This document shows, in pieces, positions 1 through 8,423 of a stretch of DNA of 50,573 nucleotides (positions within the stretch are counted from its first letter, which is position 1; each line of letters begins with the position of its first letter). The notes beneath the pieces were generated by a model. The model was not told the DNA's origin. It made no database searches and worked only from the letters and a program-made list of their open reading frames with translations. Both the position numbers and the translations under genes were made by a program. The stretch comes from an uncultured Clostridia bacterium (lineage in GTDB: Bacteria; Bacillota; Clostridia; Christensenellales; QALW01), in assembly GCA_934434555.1 (NCBI GenBank), contig CAKRZX010000017.1:1-50573 (forward strand). The letters are read 5' to 3'.

Positions 1-212
1 AGGAAACAAATCAATCCTTACGGAAAAATAAATTTCTATTGCATAAGGTTGTTTCTTCTCACAATCCCCCGTCCTCCATCGTAGGGCGGGGGTTTATCTC
101 CCGCCGATATGGGGAGGGATGGCTGTTTAAGAAAAAAATATAATGTTACAAAAAGTACTGCCCCCACCCTTTACAACAAAATTCTTTGGTTTTACCTTTC
201 TTAAAAGAAAGG
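1..212. repeat. Direct repeat copy 1 (266-bp period)
   Basis: Bases 1-212 reappear at 267-476 with a constant offset of 266. Over the first ~118 bases I see one difference, at 78 versus 344. The unit may continue left of the window edge. It contains a stem of 10 pairs (66-75 with 83-92, one G-U) around a 7-nt loop, and it ends in a perfect 12-bp palindrome with a 2-nt centre (191-216). No coding potential is convincing. It looks like a non-coding intergenic repeat of unknown origin. Confidence 0.85.
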
Positions 213-224
213 TAAAAAAACTGA

Positions 225-260
225 ACGGCAGGAGCAAGCCCCTGCCCTACGGTATAAGAT
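225..260. other. Small hairpin in the spacer between repeat copies
   Basis: Between the two repeat copies lies GGCAGG, an 8-nt loop and CCTGCC, followed by a CTACGG motif. It resembles a separate small intergenic hairpin element. Nothing else is visible between 213 and 266. Confidence 0.4.
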
Positions 261-266
261 AAATAA

Positions 267-476
267 AGGAAACAAATCAATCCTTACGGAAAAATAAATT
301 TCTATTGCATAAGGTTGTTTCTTCTCACAATCCCCCGTCCTCCGTCGTAGGGCGGGGGTTTATCTCCCGCCGATATGGGGAGAGGCAGATGTTTGAGGAA
401 AGAATATAATGTTGCAAAACACACGGCCTCCACCCTTTATAACAAAATTCTTTGGTTTTACCTTTCTTAAAAAAAG
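267..476. repeat. Direct repeat copy 2 (266-bp period)
   Basis: Second copy of the 1-212 element. The GC-rich hairpin is conserved, and its only early difference (344) falls in the loop. The terminal palindrome present in copy 1 is degraded here: the right arm has been replaced by A-rich sequence running into the terminator of the next gene. Confidence 0.85.
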
Positions 477-480
477 CACA

Positions 481-511
481 AAAAAACGGCACCGACAAAT
501 TATCGGTGCCG
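481..511 (-). terminator. Intrinsic terminator of the surface-protein operon
   Basis: On the minus strand a perfect 9-bp stem (CGGCACCGA with TCGGTGCCG) and a 7-nt loop is followed by a run of T's, just after the lipoprotein stop at 522. It closes the 901-codon-ORF/peptide/lipoprotein unit. Confidence 0.85.
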
Positions 512-521
512 CTTTGAAATT

Positions 522-920
522 TTATCCTAACGGAATGCGGGGCATTTCAACTCCGCCGTTGGGCGTAGGTGTTACCTCTTCGCCGGGTGCTGCTGTCACG
601 CTCGGTGCTGTTGTTACACCGGGTGTGTCTGCGGGGTTTTGCCCACCGTCCGCGGGTGTAATGTCAGGTGCTTTGGTCGGCGCATCTGCCGTGCCGGGCC
701 TGGGAGTAGCTTCGTTCCCGGCTGTTTCCTCTGCCCCTGCCGTTTCTTCCGCGTCGGGGAAAGCATCAGGTTCGGTTTCTCCCGCCGATGCGGCAGGCGT
801 CGCCGTTGTCAACGCTGTTGCCGTAGGTTCATTGCCCTGCTCCGGTGTCTCTGCGTTCCTTTTACACCCTGCAAACATCACCACCGCAGGCAAAAGAATA
901 AATGATATTATTCTTTTCAT
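522..920 (-). CDS. Small low-complexity lipoprotein
   Basis: A 132-aa protein. Residues 1-18 form a signal peptide that ends in the lipobox FAGC, so Cys19 should be acylated and the protein anchored on the outside of the membrane. The rest is almost entirely Pro, Thr, Ala, Glu and Gly, like an extended linker, and ends in EMPRIPLG; no folded domain is recognisable. Its start codon shares one base with the stop of the 40-aa peptide gene upstream (TAATG), so translation is probably coupled. It is the last gene of a three-gene unit and is followed directly by a terminator. Function unknown; perhaps a surface spacer or partner of the secreted protein. The lipoprotein call is firm, the role is not. 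Confidence 0.7.
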   Translation of the reverse strand: MKRIISFILLPAVVMFAGCKRNAETPEQGNEPTATALTTATPAASAGETEPDAFPDAEETAGAEETAGNEATPRPGTADAPTKAPDITPADGGQNPADTPGVTTAPSVTAAPGEEVTPTPNGGVEMPRIPLG

Positions 921-1042
921 TATTCACCGCTGTCCATGGGGTCTAATTCCGTGTCCGTTCCGTTTCCGCTTGTTGTCAGAATCTCGTCATTTTCAAACTC
1001 CGTCATTTTGATTTCGGGAGCAAGATATTTCTTCTTTTCCAT
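920..1042 (-). CDS. 40-aa peptide with an ILTTSG motif
   Basis: A short ORF starting MEKKKYLAPEIKMTEFEND and continuing EILTTSGNGTD. Its AAGGAG ribosome site lies 7 nt before the ATG and overlaps the stop codon of the secreted-protein gene; its stop overlaps the next start. I recall similar peptides with the pattern Y-x-x-P-E ... F-E ... D-(V/I)-(I/L)-T-T-S-G from clostridial genomes, often beside secreted-protein genes, but I could not check this and know of no function. There is no signal peptide. The good ribosome site and tight packing between two genes make it very likely to be translated. Whether it is a precursor peptide, a regulator or something else is open. Confidence 0.7.
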   Translation of the reverse strand: MEKKKYLAPEIKMTEFENDEILTTSGNGTDTELDPMDSGE

Positions 1043-1053
1043 TTTCCGTCTCC

Positions 1054-3693
1054 TTATTCCGTATAAGTCGCGGCAGAATTACCGTACTTAATAAGCGCTT
1101 TTACAAGGCTTGCAAGTTCTGCGCTGTTGCTGTCCCACTTGTTCGCGGCGTACGTACCAGCACTGTAAGTAAGTGTTGTGCTAACCTGTGTATTATTCTC
1201 ATAAACAGCCGCAGTAACAGTGTTCGAAAGTTCGTTAGCCGAAATTCCGTCAGTCATTACATACATATAATCGCCTGACGCTTTCCATTCGGTAAGTTCG
1301 GCTGTTCCGTTTACCTTAACGGTCATTCCTTCCCTGTAATCGCCCTTTGCAATGTACATTTTTATATAAACTTTATCTTTAAGGTAGAGCGACGCAGCTT
1401 TGAATCTGATCCCTTCACCTGTCTGATTGTAAACGCTTGCAGGCTTTTCAACTATTACGGTTTTCTGTTCTTCGGTAAGCCCTGCATTTGCAAGATTCCC
1501 GCTGTTGTATCCGCCGTCATAAAGCTGTGTTGCGGTGCCGTAGTTAAGCGTATCTATGGCAAGCGTCTTTGCGGCTTCACCGTAACTGCCGCTGATAATC
1601 TCTTCCATATACTCTTTAACGGACGTTGCAATCTTTTTGGTGAACTCTTTACCGCCGATTGTCTGATAGAACTTAAATGTTATCTTATCAGCCATCATTT
1701 TTGCTGCGATATCATCAAATACGGCTTTGCCGTTCTCAAACTTAACCGTTGTTGTGTTGCCGTTAAAAGTAACGTCAACTCTGTCAACGTCGTTGCCATA
1801 GAAATTCCATGCAAGTGAATCATTAAGCGTTATGCTTGCTTCAATATTTGCATTGAACTCAACCTTTTCTATCTTGACATTGTCTATCCAATAGGTGCCC
1901 GGCGCTGTTGCCGCATTTCTAAGTCCGCCGGTGTCTTTATCTGAACCGTCGAAGCGGAGATAAATAGGTGTATTTGTCGCACTTATTTTATCTCGTGTTG
2001 TACTGAAATTTTGCTCCATCACTGCAAAATAGTTTTTATCAAGCAGGCCCTGTGTAACTTCAACAACAGCGGTAAATGATTTCCACTCTGTACCAAATGT
2101 TACCTTGGATGTGTTGGTAATATAATGTTGTCCCGTAAAGTCTGACTCTAACTTTACTTGATAGGTTCCGACTGCACTATCATCGGCTTTTGCATCGAAA
2201 GTAATCTTGTAGAATCCGGCTCCGCCGCCGTTAAATATACCGTCCTTTGCCGTAAAGTTTGCAACAGCCGGGGCAACGTTAAAAAGTACCGAGCTGTAAA
2301 TACTTTTATCGGAAGTATATTTCAGTGACCATTTTCCGAGAGTTTCATCGGCTGTATCGCGATATTCCTGTTCGATCTTTCCTCCGAGCATACTTGTCCA
2401 ACGACTTGTGTTTATACTGCCCGATGAATCCTCAAAATCGCCGTTATACATAACCATTGGGGCTTTTAAGTTTATATCAGCCACAGCGCAATCGGTAGGT
2501 GCAACATAAACATCCTGTGCCTTGTCGTAAGTTTTATACGGAGTCTCACTCGCATTCATTACAGTTATATCAATATCCTGCAAGTTTGCATTATTCGCTC
2601 CGCTCTTGATATCAGGCTGATACTCCGCGTCTATACGGTAGAATATATCTGTTCCGTATACACTTATCTCTTTATTGTTTGCATTTGTAACTTTTCCGTC
2701 TTGCGTTGTATACGAAACATTATACGTATGGTATGTTTTTGCTCCGAGGTATACCCTTTCTTTCGAGCCACCCTTTACATCAGACCATGCGGCTTGCGGA
2801 TATACACTTACAAGAACCGGCTTATCGGAATTATTATATACCGTAAGTTTTGCCGTAACTGTATCTTCACCCTCTGAATTAACCGTTGACAAATCGGGAG
2901 TAACTTTTTTGTAGTATCCCTGCGCCGTTCCCGCAGGAACAGTATATCTTACGCCGACGAAACCGAGTCTTGCCTTATAAAGAAGTTGCGTTGCTTCGTC
3001 TTCGCTCCAATCGGTAATCGGCGTTGCTTGACTGGCGCAATCACCAGCGAACCCCAAAGACCCTAAGTTTTCATTGATTTTTGAAATCTCATCTTCTGTA
3101 ACATCGTCACCGCCGACACAAACAAGATATATCTTGCTTCCTTTTGTGACATCGTTAATTCTAAATCCAACGCCACTGCCGTCGACCTTATTCGCTCCGC
3201 TACCGTTTATAAAAAGATTATCCTTTGTCACGGTACCGGTTGTCATGTCTACACTGTTTGCCCAATGCATATCTGACGGGACTTTAATATTAAGTGTTGC
3301 AACATTGCCTTTTGCAAATGTATAATAAGACGAACCGTAGTTTGTAAGTTGATATGTTTTTTCATCTTCGGTCACTGAATAACTTTCCGCATATCCAGTT
3401 GCCCAATTATACGACAAAGAAATGCTTGCATTGCCCGAGCCGGCCGTATACAAAAGGAACTTAAACGTACGAGAAGTTTTTCCCTCAAAATCAATACCCT
3501 TAAACGGTGTGTTTTTCGTATTGTTTGTCGTCGTTCCGGATTGATACGCAGTTCTAGGGTAGTTGTCTGCCGTAGTTATCTTTCCCCCATACACTTCCTG
3601 TCCAGCAGCATCCCCATCCGCCGCCTGAACGAGAGTGAAGCAGGAAACCGCAAGTGCCACTGCAAGCACTATGCAAAGTATTTTCCGTTTCAT
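1054..3693 (-). CDS. Large secreted protein with a carbohydrate-binding-like region
   Basis: An 879-aa extracellular protein. I chose the ATG at 3693 because AAAGGGG lies before it and it begins with a clean signal peptide (MKRKILC..., cleavage after VQA); a longer reading would run through the promoter. Residues ~414-590 resemble a CBM4/9-type beta-sandwich: they open with YNGDFED, contain YKITFDAKAD and end in YWIDNVKIEKV. The first 400 residues are beta-rich with no family I recognise. The C-terminal ~180 residues include a GIRFKAASLYLKDKVYIKMY segment, a style common in clostridial surface proteins. There is no catalytic domain, dockerin or sorting signal. It probably binds a polysaccharide or the cell wall. 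It is first in an operon with a 40-aa peptide and a lipoprotein. Confidence 0.75.
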   Translation of the reverse strand: MKRKILCIVLAVALAVSCFTLVQAADGDAAGQEVYGGKITTADNYPRTAYQSGTTTNNTKNTPFKGIDFEGKTSRTFKFLLYTAGSGNASISLSYNWATGYAESYSVTEDEKTYQLTNYGSSYYTFAKGNVATLNIKVPSDMHWANSVDMTTGTVTKDNLFINGSGANKVDGSGVGFRINDVTKGSKIYLVCVGGDDVTEDEISKINENLGSLGFAGDCASQATPITDWSEDEATQLLYKARLGFVGVRYTVPAGTAQGYYKKVTPDLSTVNSEGEDTVTAKLTVYNNSDKPVLVSVYPQAAWSDVKGGSKERVYLGAKTYHTYNVSYTTQDGKVTNANNKEISVYGTDIFYRIDAEYQPDIKSGANNANLQDIDITVMNASETPYKTYDKAQDVYVAPTDCAVADINLKAPMVMYNGDFEDSSGSINTSRWTSMLGGKIEQEYRDTADETLGKWSLKYTSDKSIYSSVLFNVAPAVANFTAKDGIFNGGGAGFYKITFDAKADDSAVGTYQVKLESDFTGQHYITNTSKVTFGTEWKSFTAVVEVTQGLLDKNYFAVMEQNFSTTRDKISATNTPIYLRFDGSDKDTGGLRNAATAPGTYWIDNVKIEKVEFNANIEASITLNDSLAWNFYGNDVDRVDVTFNGNTTTVKFENGKAVFDDIAAKMMADKITFKFYQTIGGKEFTKKIATSVKEYMEEIISGSYGEAAKTLAIDTLNYGTATQLYDGGYNSGNLANAGLTEEQKTVIVEKPASVYNQTGEGIRFKAASLYLKDKVYIKMYIAKGDYREGMTVKVNGTAELTEWKASGDYMYVMTDGISANELSNTVTAAVYENNTQVSTTLTYSAGTYAANKWDSNSAELASLVKALIKYGNSAATYTE

Positions 3694-3730
3694 AAAAAAA
3701 GAATCCCCTTTCTGATTTTTATTCATTCTT

Positions 3731-3759
3731 ATTATACCCCCCCCGATTAAATTTGTCAA
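3731..3759 (-). promoter_or_regulatory. Consensus sigma-A promoter with a G8 tract in the spacer
   Basis: On the minus strand TTGACA (3759-3754) and TATAAT (3736-3731) are exactly 17 bp apart. The last eight bases of the spacer are all G. The transcript would start near 3724, about 30 nt before the start codon of the secreted protein. Slippage in the G tract would change the spacer length. Confidence 0.85.
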
Positions 3760-3843
3760 CAGTTTATTTCACAATTCCATAATATTTTCTGTTTTTAGGG
3801 AAGATTATGACTATTTTTTTCGCAAAATTGATATAAAATAGAG

Positions 3844-3873
3844 AAAAAAGGCACGAACCGAGTGGTTCGTGCC
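3844..3873 (-). terminator. Terminator of the rml operon
   Basis: A perfect 10-bp stem (GGCACGAACC/GGTTCGTGCC) with a 4-nt loop is followed on the minus strand by six T's. It lies 13 nt past the rmlD stop codon. Confidence 0.9.
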
Positions 3874-3885
3874 GCAAAAATTTGT

Positions 3886-4743
3886 TCAAATTTGTTCATT
3901 GTCGCGCAGTTCGTCAATATAACGTTTAAGCGCATCGTGCCAGCCCGGCAAGCGGGAAAATCCGTTTTCGTCAAGTTTATTTTTGCTCATACGGGAATTG
4001 AAGGGCCGTTTTGCCTTTGCGGGATATTTATCGGAAGTGATAAAATTGATTTTGGTATCAAGCCCCGCGTCAAGCATAATCTGCTTTGCAAACTCCGCCC
4101 ATGAGCATACGCCCTCGTTGGTGGCGTGGTAAATGCCGTACCTGTCGGTCTGAATCATATCAACTATAAGCACCGCCAAGTCCTTTGTATATGTGGGCGA
4201 GCCTATCTGGTCGCACACAACGTTCAGTTCGTCCCGCTCTTTTCCGAGGCGAATCATCGTTTTTACAAAGTTCCCGCCGTTTATGCCGAACACCCACGAA
4301 ATGCGGATAATGAAGTACTTTTCAAGAAGTTTTGTTACTTCGTCCTCGCCGAGGGATTTCGTTTCGCCGTAGTAGTTTATGGGGTCTTTTTTGTCTTCGG
4401 GATTAAAGAAGTTGATGCCCTGTCCGTCAAACACGTAATCGGTGCTTATATAAACCATTTTAGCGTTGATTTCCTTACAGGCAAGTGCCACGTTTCTTAC
4501 ACCCGTAACGTTTACGTTATAGCAAACTTCCCTTGCGTCCTCCGCCTTGTCCACCGCGGTAAACGCCGCGCAATGCACAACCGCGTCGGGATTATAATCG
4601 CAAATTCCCCTTCTTACCGCTGCTTCGTCGGTAAGGTCGAAATCCTCGATGTCAACGCCCTTACATTCAATATTAAGCGCTTTAAGGCGTTTTACAACGT
4701 CGAACCCAAGTTGACCTTTAACGCCGGTTACAAGAACTTTCAT
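3886..4743 (-). CDS. rmlD: dTDP-4-dehydrorhamnose reductase
   Basis: A 285-aa cytosolic reductase that makes dTDP-L-rhamnose from dTDP-4-keto-L-rhamnose with NAD(P)H, the last step of the pathway. It has the Rossmann loop of extended short-chain reductases (TGVKGQLG, residues 6-13), the STDYVFDG segment (100-107) and the Y125-x-x-x-K129 catalytic pair in YYGETK. The length is typical of the family. It starts 4 bp after the rmlB stop codon, at the end of rmlC-rmlB-rmlD, and is followed by a strong terminator. The product feeds rhamnose into cell-wall or exopolysaccharide synthesis. Confidence 0.95.
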   Translation of the reverse strand: MKVLVTGVKGQLGFDVVKRLKALNIECKGVDIEDFDLTDEAAVRRGICDYNPDAVVHCAAFTAVDKAEDAREVCYNVNVTGVRNVALACKEINAKMVYISTDYVFDGQGINFFNPEDKKDPINYYGETKSLGEDEVTKLLEKYFIIRISWVFGINGGNFVKTMIRLGKERDELNVVCDQIGSPTYTKDLAVLIVDMIQTDRYGIYHATNEGVCSWAEFAKQIMLDAGLDTKINFITSDKYPAKAKRPFNSRMSKNKLDENGFSRLPGWHDALKRYIDELRDNEQI

Positions 4744-4747
4744 ACCG

Positions 4748-5767
4748 TTACCTCTTTGAGTACATTCTTTCGTAGTAGTTCTGATAATCGCCCTTTAAGA
4801 TATTCTCCCACCAGTCGCGGTTGTTCAGATACCACTCCACGGTTTTATGTATGCCGTCGTCAAACTTCGTTGCGGGAAGCCAGCCAAGTTCATTGTGGAT
4901 TTTAGTCGGGTCGATGGCATAGCGCCTGTCGTGGCCGGGACGGTCGGTAACAAATGTAATAAGGCTTTCGGGCTTGTCAAGTTCTTTAAGAATCGTTTTT
5001 ACCACTTGAAGATTGGTGCGCTCGTTGTGACCGCCGATGTTATAAACTTCGCCTTCGCGTCCTTTACGGATAACAAGGTCGATAGCGGAACAATGGTCCT
5101 CAACATAAAGCCAGTCGCGAACGTTTTCGCCTTTGCCGTAAACGGGAAGGCTCTCGTTTGCAAGCGCACGTGATATAATAAGGGGAATAAGTTTTTCCGG
5201 GAAATGGTATGGCCCGTAGTTATTTGAGCAACGTGTAATTGACACCGGCAGTTTGAACGTGCGGTGATACGCAAGCACAAGTAAATCGGCAGAAGCCTTG
5301 CTTGCCGAATAGGGGCTTGACGTATGAATGGGCGTGTCCTCGGTGAAGAACAAATCCGGTTCGTCAAGGGGCAGATCGCCGTAAACTTCATCGGTTGAAA
5401 CCTGATGGTATCTCTTTATGCCGTACTTGCGGCAGGCATCCATAAGCACCTGCGTGCCCATTATGTTGGTGCGCAGGAATATCTCCGGGTTTTCTATTGA
5501 GCGGTCAACATGGCTTTCCGCCGCAAAGTTTACTATTATATCGGGTTTTTCTTCCTCAAACAATTTGTAAACGCACTCGCGGTCGGCAATATCGCCCTTT
5601 ACAAAGCGGAAATTCTTATTTTTCATAGCCTCGTCAAGCGTGGCAAGGTTGCCCGCATAGGTAAGGGCGTCAAGGCAGACTATCCTGTCCTCGGGATGAT
5701 TTTTAAGTTCAAAATAAACAAAATTGCTGCCGATAAATCCGGCGCCGCCTGTTACGATAATAGTCAT
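4748..5767 (-). CDS. rmlB: dTDP-glucose 4,6-dehydratase
   Basis: A 339-aa NAD+-dependent dehydratase that converts dTDP-glucose to dTDP-4-keto-6-deoxyglucose, the second step to dTDP-rhamnose. Visible are the GGAGFIG nucleotide loop (residues 7-13), the STDEVYG motif (124-130) with the Asp-Glu pair used for water elimination, and Y153-x-x-x-K157. I use the ATG at 5767 because AAGGAG lies a few bases before it; an upstream in-frame codon has no such site. It lies between rmlC and rmlD. Confidence 0.95.
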   Translation of the reverse strand: MTIIVTGGAGFIGSNFVYFELKNHPEDRIVCLDALTYAGNLATLDEAMKNKNFRFVKGDIADRECVYKLFEEEKPDIIVNFAAESHVDRSIENPEIFLRTNIMGTQVLMDACRKYGIKRYHQVSTDEVYGDLPLDEPDLFFTEDTPIHTSSPYSASKASADLLVLAYHRTFKLPVSITRCSNNYGPYHFPEKLIPLIISRALANESLPVYGKGENVRDWLYVEDHCSAIDLVIRKGREGEVYNIGGHNERTNLQVVKTILKELDKPESLITFVTDRPGHDRRYAIDPTKIHNELGWLPATKFDDGIHKTVEWYLNNRDWWENILKGDYQNYYERMYSKR

Positions 5768-5777
5768 AAATTTCTCC

Positions 5778-6329
5778 TTAAAATTCAAAATTGCAGTCGC
5801 TGTCTTTAAGAAGCGGTGCTTTTGCGTCTTTTTCAGAAATTATCGGTTCGGTTACGCCCCATTCAACATTTATTTGCGGGTCATTAAACTTAACCGAACG
5901 GTCGCATTCTTTTGAATAATAGTTATCGCACTTATAAACAAACTCCACATTGTCGGTAAGCGCAACAAAGCCGTGGGCAAAGCCCCGCGGAATAAAAAAC
6001 TGGCGCTTATTCTCTGCCGAAAGTTCAACGCTTACCCATTTAAGATACGTGGGCGAGCCTTTACGCAGGTCAACCGCAACGTCAAGCACGGCGCCCGCAA
6101 CAACGCGCACCAGTTTTGACTGCGCCATCGGATTCATTTGAAAGTGAAGCCCGCGCAGCGTGCCCTTCTTTGCGGTAAAACTTTGATTGTCCTGTACAAA
6201 ATCAACGTCTATGCCCAATTCTTCAAGTTTCTTTTTTGACCAGGTTTCCATAAACCAACCTCTGTGGTCGCCGAAAACATCGGGTTCTATTATAACTACG
6301 CCCGGAATATCGGTTTTTATTGCTTTCAT
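5778..6329 (-). CDS. rmlC: dTDP-4-dehydrorhamnose 3,5-epimerase
   Basis: A 183-aa cupin epimerase that inverts C3 and C5 of dTDP-4-keto-6-deoxyglucose, the third step to dTDP-L-rhamnose. Conserved pieces are DHRGWFMETW near the N-terminus, LRGLHFQ with the catalytic His, VAVDLRKGSPTY and PRGFAHGF. The ATG at 6329 is preceded by GGAGG; upstream in-frame codons lie in the 5' untranslated region. It is the first gene of the rml operon, with a promoter at 6384-6412. The first enzyme, RmlA, is not in the window, so dTDP-glucose must come from a gene elsewhere. Confidence 0.95.
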   Translation of the reverse strand: MKAIKTDIPGVVIIEPDVFGDHRGWFMETWSKKKLEELGIDVDFVQDNQSFTAKKGTLRGLHFQMNPMAQSKLVRVVAGAVLDVAVDLRKGSPTYLKWVSVELSAENKRQFFIPRGFAHGFVALTDNVEFVYKCDNYYSKECDRSVKFNDPQINVEWGVTEPIISEKDAKAPLLKDSDCNFEF

Positions 6330-6383
6330 TTTTGTTTCCTCCGAAAGAGTGATTCTGTGCCGGGTTCCGACACACCGAATCAT

Positions 6384-6412
6384 ATTTTACTACATATTAC
6401 GTTTTTTTGCAA
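6384..6412 (-). promoter_or_regulatory. Promoter of the rml operon
   Basis: TTGCAA (6412-6407) and TAAAAT (6389-6384) are spaced 17 bp on the minus strand. This gives a start near 6377 and a ~48-nt leader for rmlC. The -35 box lies just past the stop of the preceding flavoprotein gene. Confidence 0.65.
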
Positions 6413-6413
6413 C

Positions 6414-7532
6414 TTATTTTGCCGCAAACGCACCTGCCGCCTCGCCGACCGCCGCCATATTGCCCATAACGCGGTAACTTGCGTGTGCGCAGAAGTCACC
6501 GCCTATGCATCGCCCTGCAAGGATAAGGTTTTCCGCACCTATCGGCAGCATTGCACGCAGGGGAATATCATACGGCTTAACGGTAATGCCGCTGTCGGAA
6601 TATCCCTTATCGCCCGGCACAAATGAGTGAATGTCCACCCAGTACGTTACGCGGCATACGGCATCGTTAAACCGTGCGCCGGAAACAATATCGTCAAGGG
6701 TGATATTATACCTGCACTTTATTCTTCTGCCCTCACGCACACCGATAAACTCGGGCGTGGTAACAAGGGTGATATCCATTCCGCTTTTGCGGAGTTTCTT
6801 TACGGTTTCAAATATCTCTTTTCTTGCATTTACCGATGCAAGGGAAACGCTTTTGCAGTCAAGCGGATTTTTTCCGTATTCCTGATTTATACTTAACTGA
6901 TATATTTCGCCCTGACACAGCGCTATATTCGGGCAGCCCAGTGAATACGCCGCACCGAGGGAATCCAGCAGTGCCTTGAAATTGTTCCTGCCGTCCCAAC
7001 CTAAATATTTTTCGTCAAGCCCGCCCTTTATTTCAACAAGCGCAACCATACTCATAGGCTGAACCTTACCCTCGCCGTTACCGAAAGAGAACTCACAGCC
7101 GGCACTTGCCGCCACATCGCCGTCACCGGTAGCATCAATATATTTTGCCGCCTTAAATGTGATTTCTCCTGATTTTGATGCGCATTTTACTTCCGTTATT
7201 TTCCCGTTTACATTTTCTGCCGAAACAAACGCGCAGCCTAAGTAAAGTTCAACGCCTGCTTCGATACACATTTTTTCAAGCACATACTTTTTTGTTTCAA
7301 AAGTAGTGGCACATCCGCCCTCATCATTTACCTTTTGCAAAAATTCTTTAAGCAAGCCGTTCTTGTTTTCTGCATCGAGGGTGACGCCTATTAAGCCCGA
7401 TGTCCACATTCCGCCCAGTGCGCCGCTGCGCTCCAAAAGAACCGTCTTTTTGCCTGCGCGTGCCGCGGCTATTGCCGCCATTGTTCCCGCTACGCCGCCG
7501 CCTATTACAACAACATCAGCATAAATTTCCAT
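6414..7532 (-). CDS. FAD-dependent oxidoreductase (FAD_oxidored type)
   Basis: A 372-aa flavoprotein. The N-terminus has the dinucleotide fold DVVVIGGGVAGTMAA followed by a GKKTVLLERSGALGGMWTSG segment, and the C-terminus has the second FAD contact in NLILAGRCIGGDF. This matches the FAD_oxidored proteins often found near carbohydrate genes in Bacteroidetes and Clostridia, whose substrates are mostly unknown. No signal peptide, so cytosolic. It starts immediately after the stop of the MBL-fold hydrolase upstream, so the two are probably co-transcribed from the promoter at 8390-8418. The substrate cannot be read from the sequence. Confidence 0.8.
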   Translation of the reverse strand: MEIYADVVVIGGGVAGTMAAIAAARAGKKTVLLERSGALGGMWTSGLIGVTLDAENKNGLLKEFLQKVNDEGGCATTFETKKYVLEKMCIEAGVELYLGCAFVSAENVNGKITEVKCASKSGEITFKAAKYIDATGDGDVAASAGCEFSFGNGEGKVQPMSMVALVEIKGGLDEKYLGWDGRNNFKALLDSLGAAYSLGCPNIALCQGEIYQLSINQEYGKNPLDCKSVSLASVNARKEIFETVKKLRKSGMDITLVTTPEFIGVREGRRIKCRYNITLDDIVSGARFNDAVCRVTYWVDIHSFVPGDKGYSDSGITVKPYDIPLRAMLPIGAENLILAGRCIGGDFCAHASYRVMGNMAAVGEAAGAFAAK

Positions 7533-8357
7533 TTAATAATCTCCAAACTGTTTTGTTTTTGTATCAAACACCGTGGAGTGTTTGAATGAGAATACGTTGA
7601 CCGTGTTAAGTTTTTTCATCCATCCTGCGGTTTCCTGTGTTTTGAACGGGCCCGTTCCGGGTGTGCCGCCCAAGTAAGGGGTGTTATCCCAAAGCCAATC
7701 GGGCGTTGCCCAAAAAGCATAGGTGGGCTTAACCGCCTGATAGAATTTTTCGTTTACGCCCTGCTGCCCGTGGTGGGCAAGCTGGCAGCCGTCGGAGTGC
7801 AAATCAATGCCCGTTTTAAGCAGTTTTTCGCCCGCTTCAATACCCAAATCGCCTAAGAAAAGCATAACGAAACCATCCTCTGTAACGCGGATTACAACCG
7901 ACTGATTGTTAAAGGGATTTTCGAGAATTTCCGGGTTTGCAACGGCAAGGATTTCGACTTTCATTGAACCCAAATTGAACACTTCGCCGTTTTTGATATC
8001 AAAATAGCGTGAATCAAGATTCTTTGCAAAGGCGTTCCACTCAATCAGTTCCTTTGCATCCGCAGGAAGCCCCGTGGATTCCGCCCATTCATCGGAAAGC
8101 CGGGACGCGCCCAGTCTGTCATACGTAATTCCCTCAGGGTTTCTTAAAACCTGCATTATTGCGTCGTGATGGTCGGAGTGCGGGTGCGTTATAAGCCATA
8201 AATCAACGTGGGAACCCACGCTTTTTATTATCCGTTTAAGTTCCTTGTCGTTATCCTTTGCGCCGCCGTCAATAACAAGCACCTGTCCCGTTTTTGCCTG
8301 TACAACATACCCCATGGTTTGTGTCGGGGTCGCATTGGTCATTTGAATTATCTTCAT
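7533..8357 (-). CDS. MBL-fold metallo-hydrolase
   Basis: A 274-aa metallo-beta-lactamase-fold hydrolase. The metal-binding signature THPHSDHHD lies near residue 70, an early VIDGGAKDND strand near residue 30, LFLGDLG near 170 and AHHGQQG near 195. Two metal ions are expected. It resembles ComEC-type or general hydrolase MBL proteins; the substrate is unknown. The ATG at 8357 is preceded by GGAGG, and an earlier ATG overlaps that ribosome site and is unlikely to be used. There is no signal peptide. It is the first gene of a pair with the FAD oxidoreductase. Confidence 0.8.
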   Translation of the reverse strand: MKIIQMTNATPTQTMGYVVQAKTGQVLVIDGGAKDNDKELKRIIKSVGSHVDLWLITHPHSDHHDAIMQVLRNPEGITYDRLGASRLSDEWAESTGLPADAKELIEWNAFAKNLDSRYFDIKNGEVFNLGSMKVEILAVANPEILENPFNNQSVVIRVTEDGFVMLFLGDLGIEAGEKLLKTGIDLHSDGCQLAHHGQQGVNEKFYQAVKPTYAFWATPDWLWDNTPYLGGTPGTGPFKTQETAGWMKKLNTVNVFSFKHSTVFDTKTKQFGDY

Positions 8358-8389
8358 TATTTGTTCCTCCCGCAAAACTTCTATACGGT

Positions 8390-8418
8390 ATTATACCCGA
8401 TAAAAAAAGCCGTGTCAA
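8390..8418 (-). promoter_or_regulatory. Consensus promoter of the MBL/FAD pair
   Basis: TTGACA (8418-8413) and TATAAT (8395-8390) are spaced 17 bp on the minus strand. The start would be near 8383, giving a ~25-nt leader. Confidence 0.85.
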
Positions 8419-8423
8419 TAATT

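Noticed and set aside
409..1011. Plus-strand ORF over the lipoprotein and peptide
   Set aside because: It is a shadow of minus-strand genes and of the terminator at 481-511, with no ribosome site.
3694..3759. Longer start for the secreted protein
   Set aside because: The extra codons cross the promoter boxes and the G8 tract; the shorter start has a ribosome site and signal peptide.
6414..8357. Mobile or phage gene pair
   Set aside because: The genes have ordinary codon use, a shared promoter and no integrase or repeat nearby.
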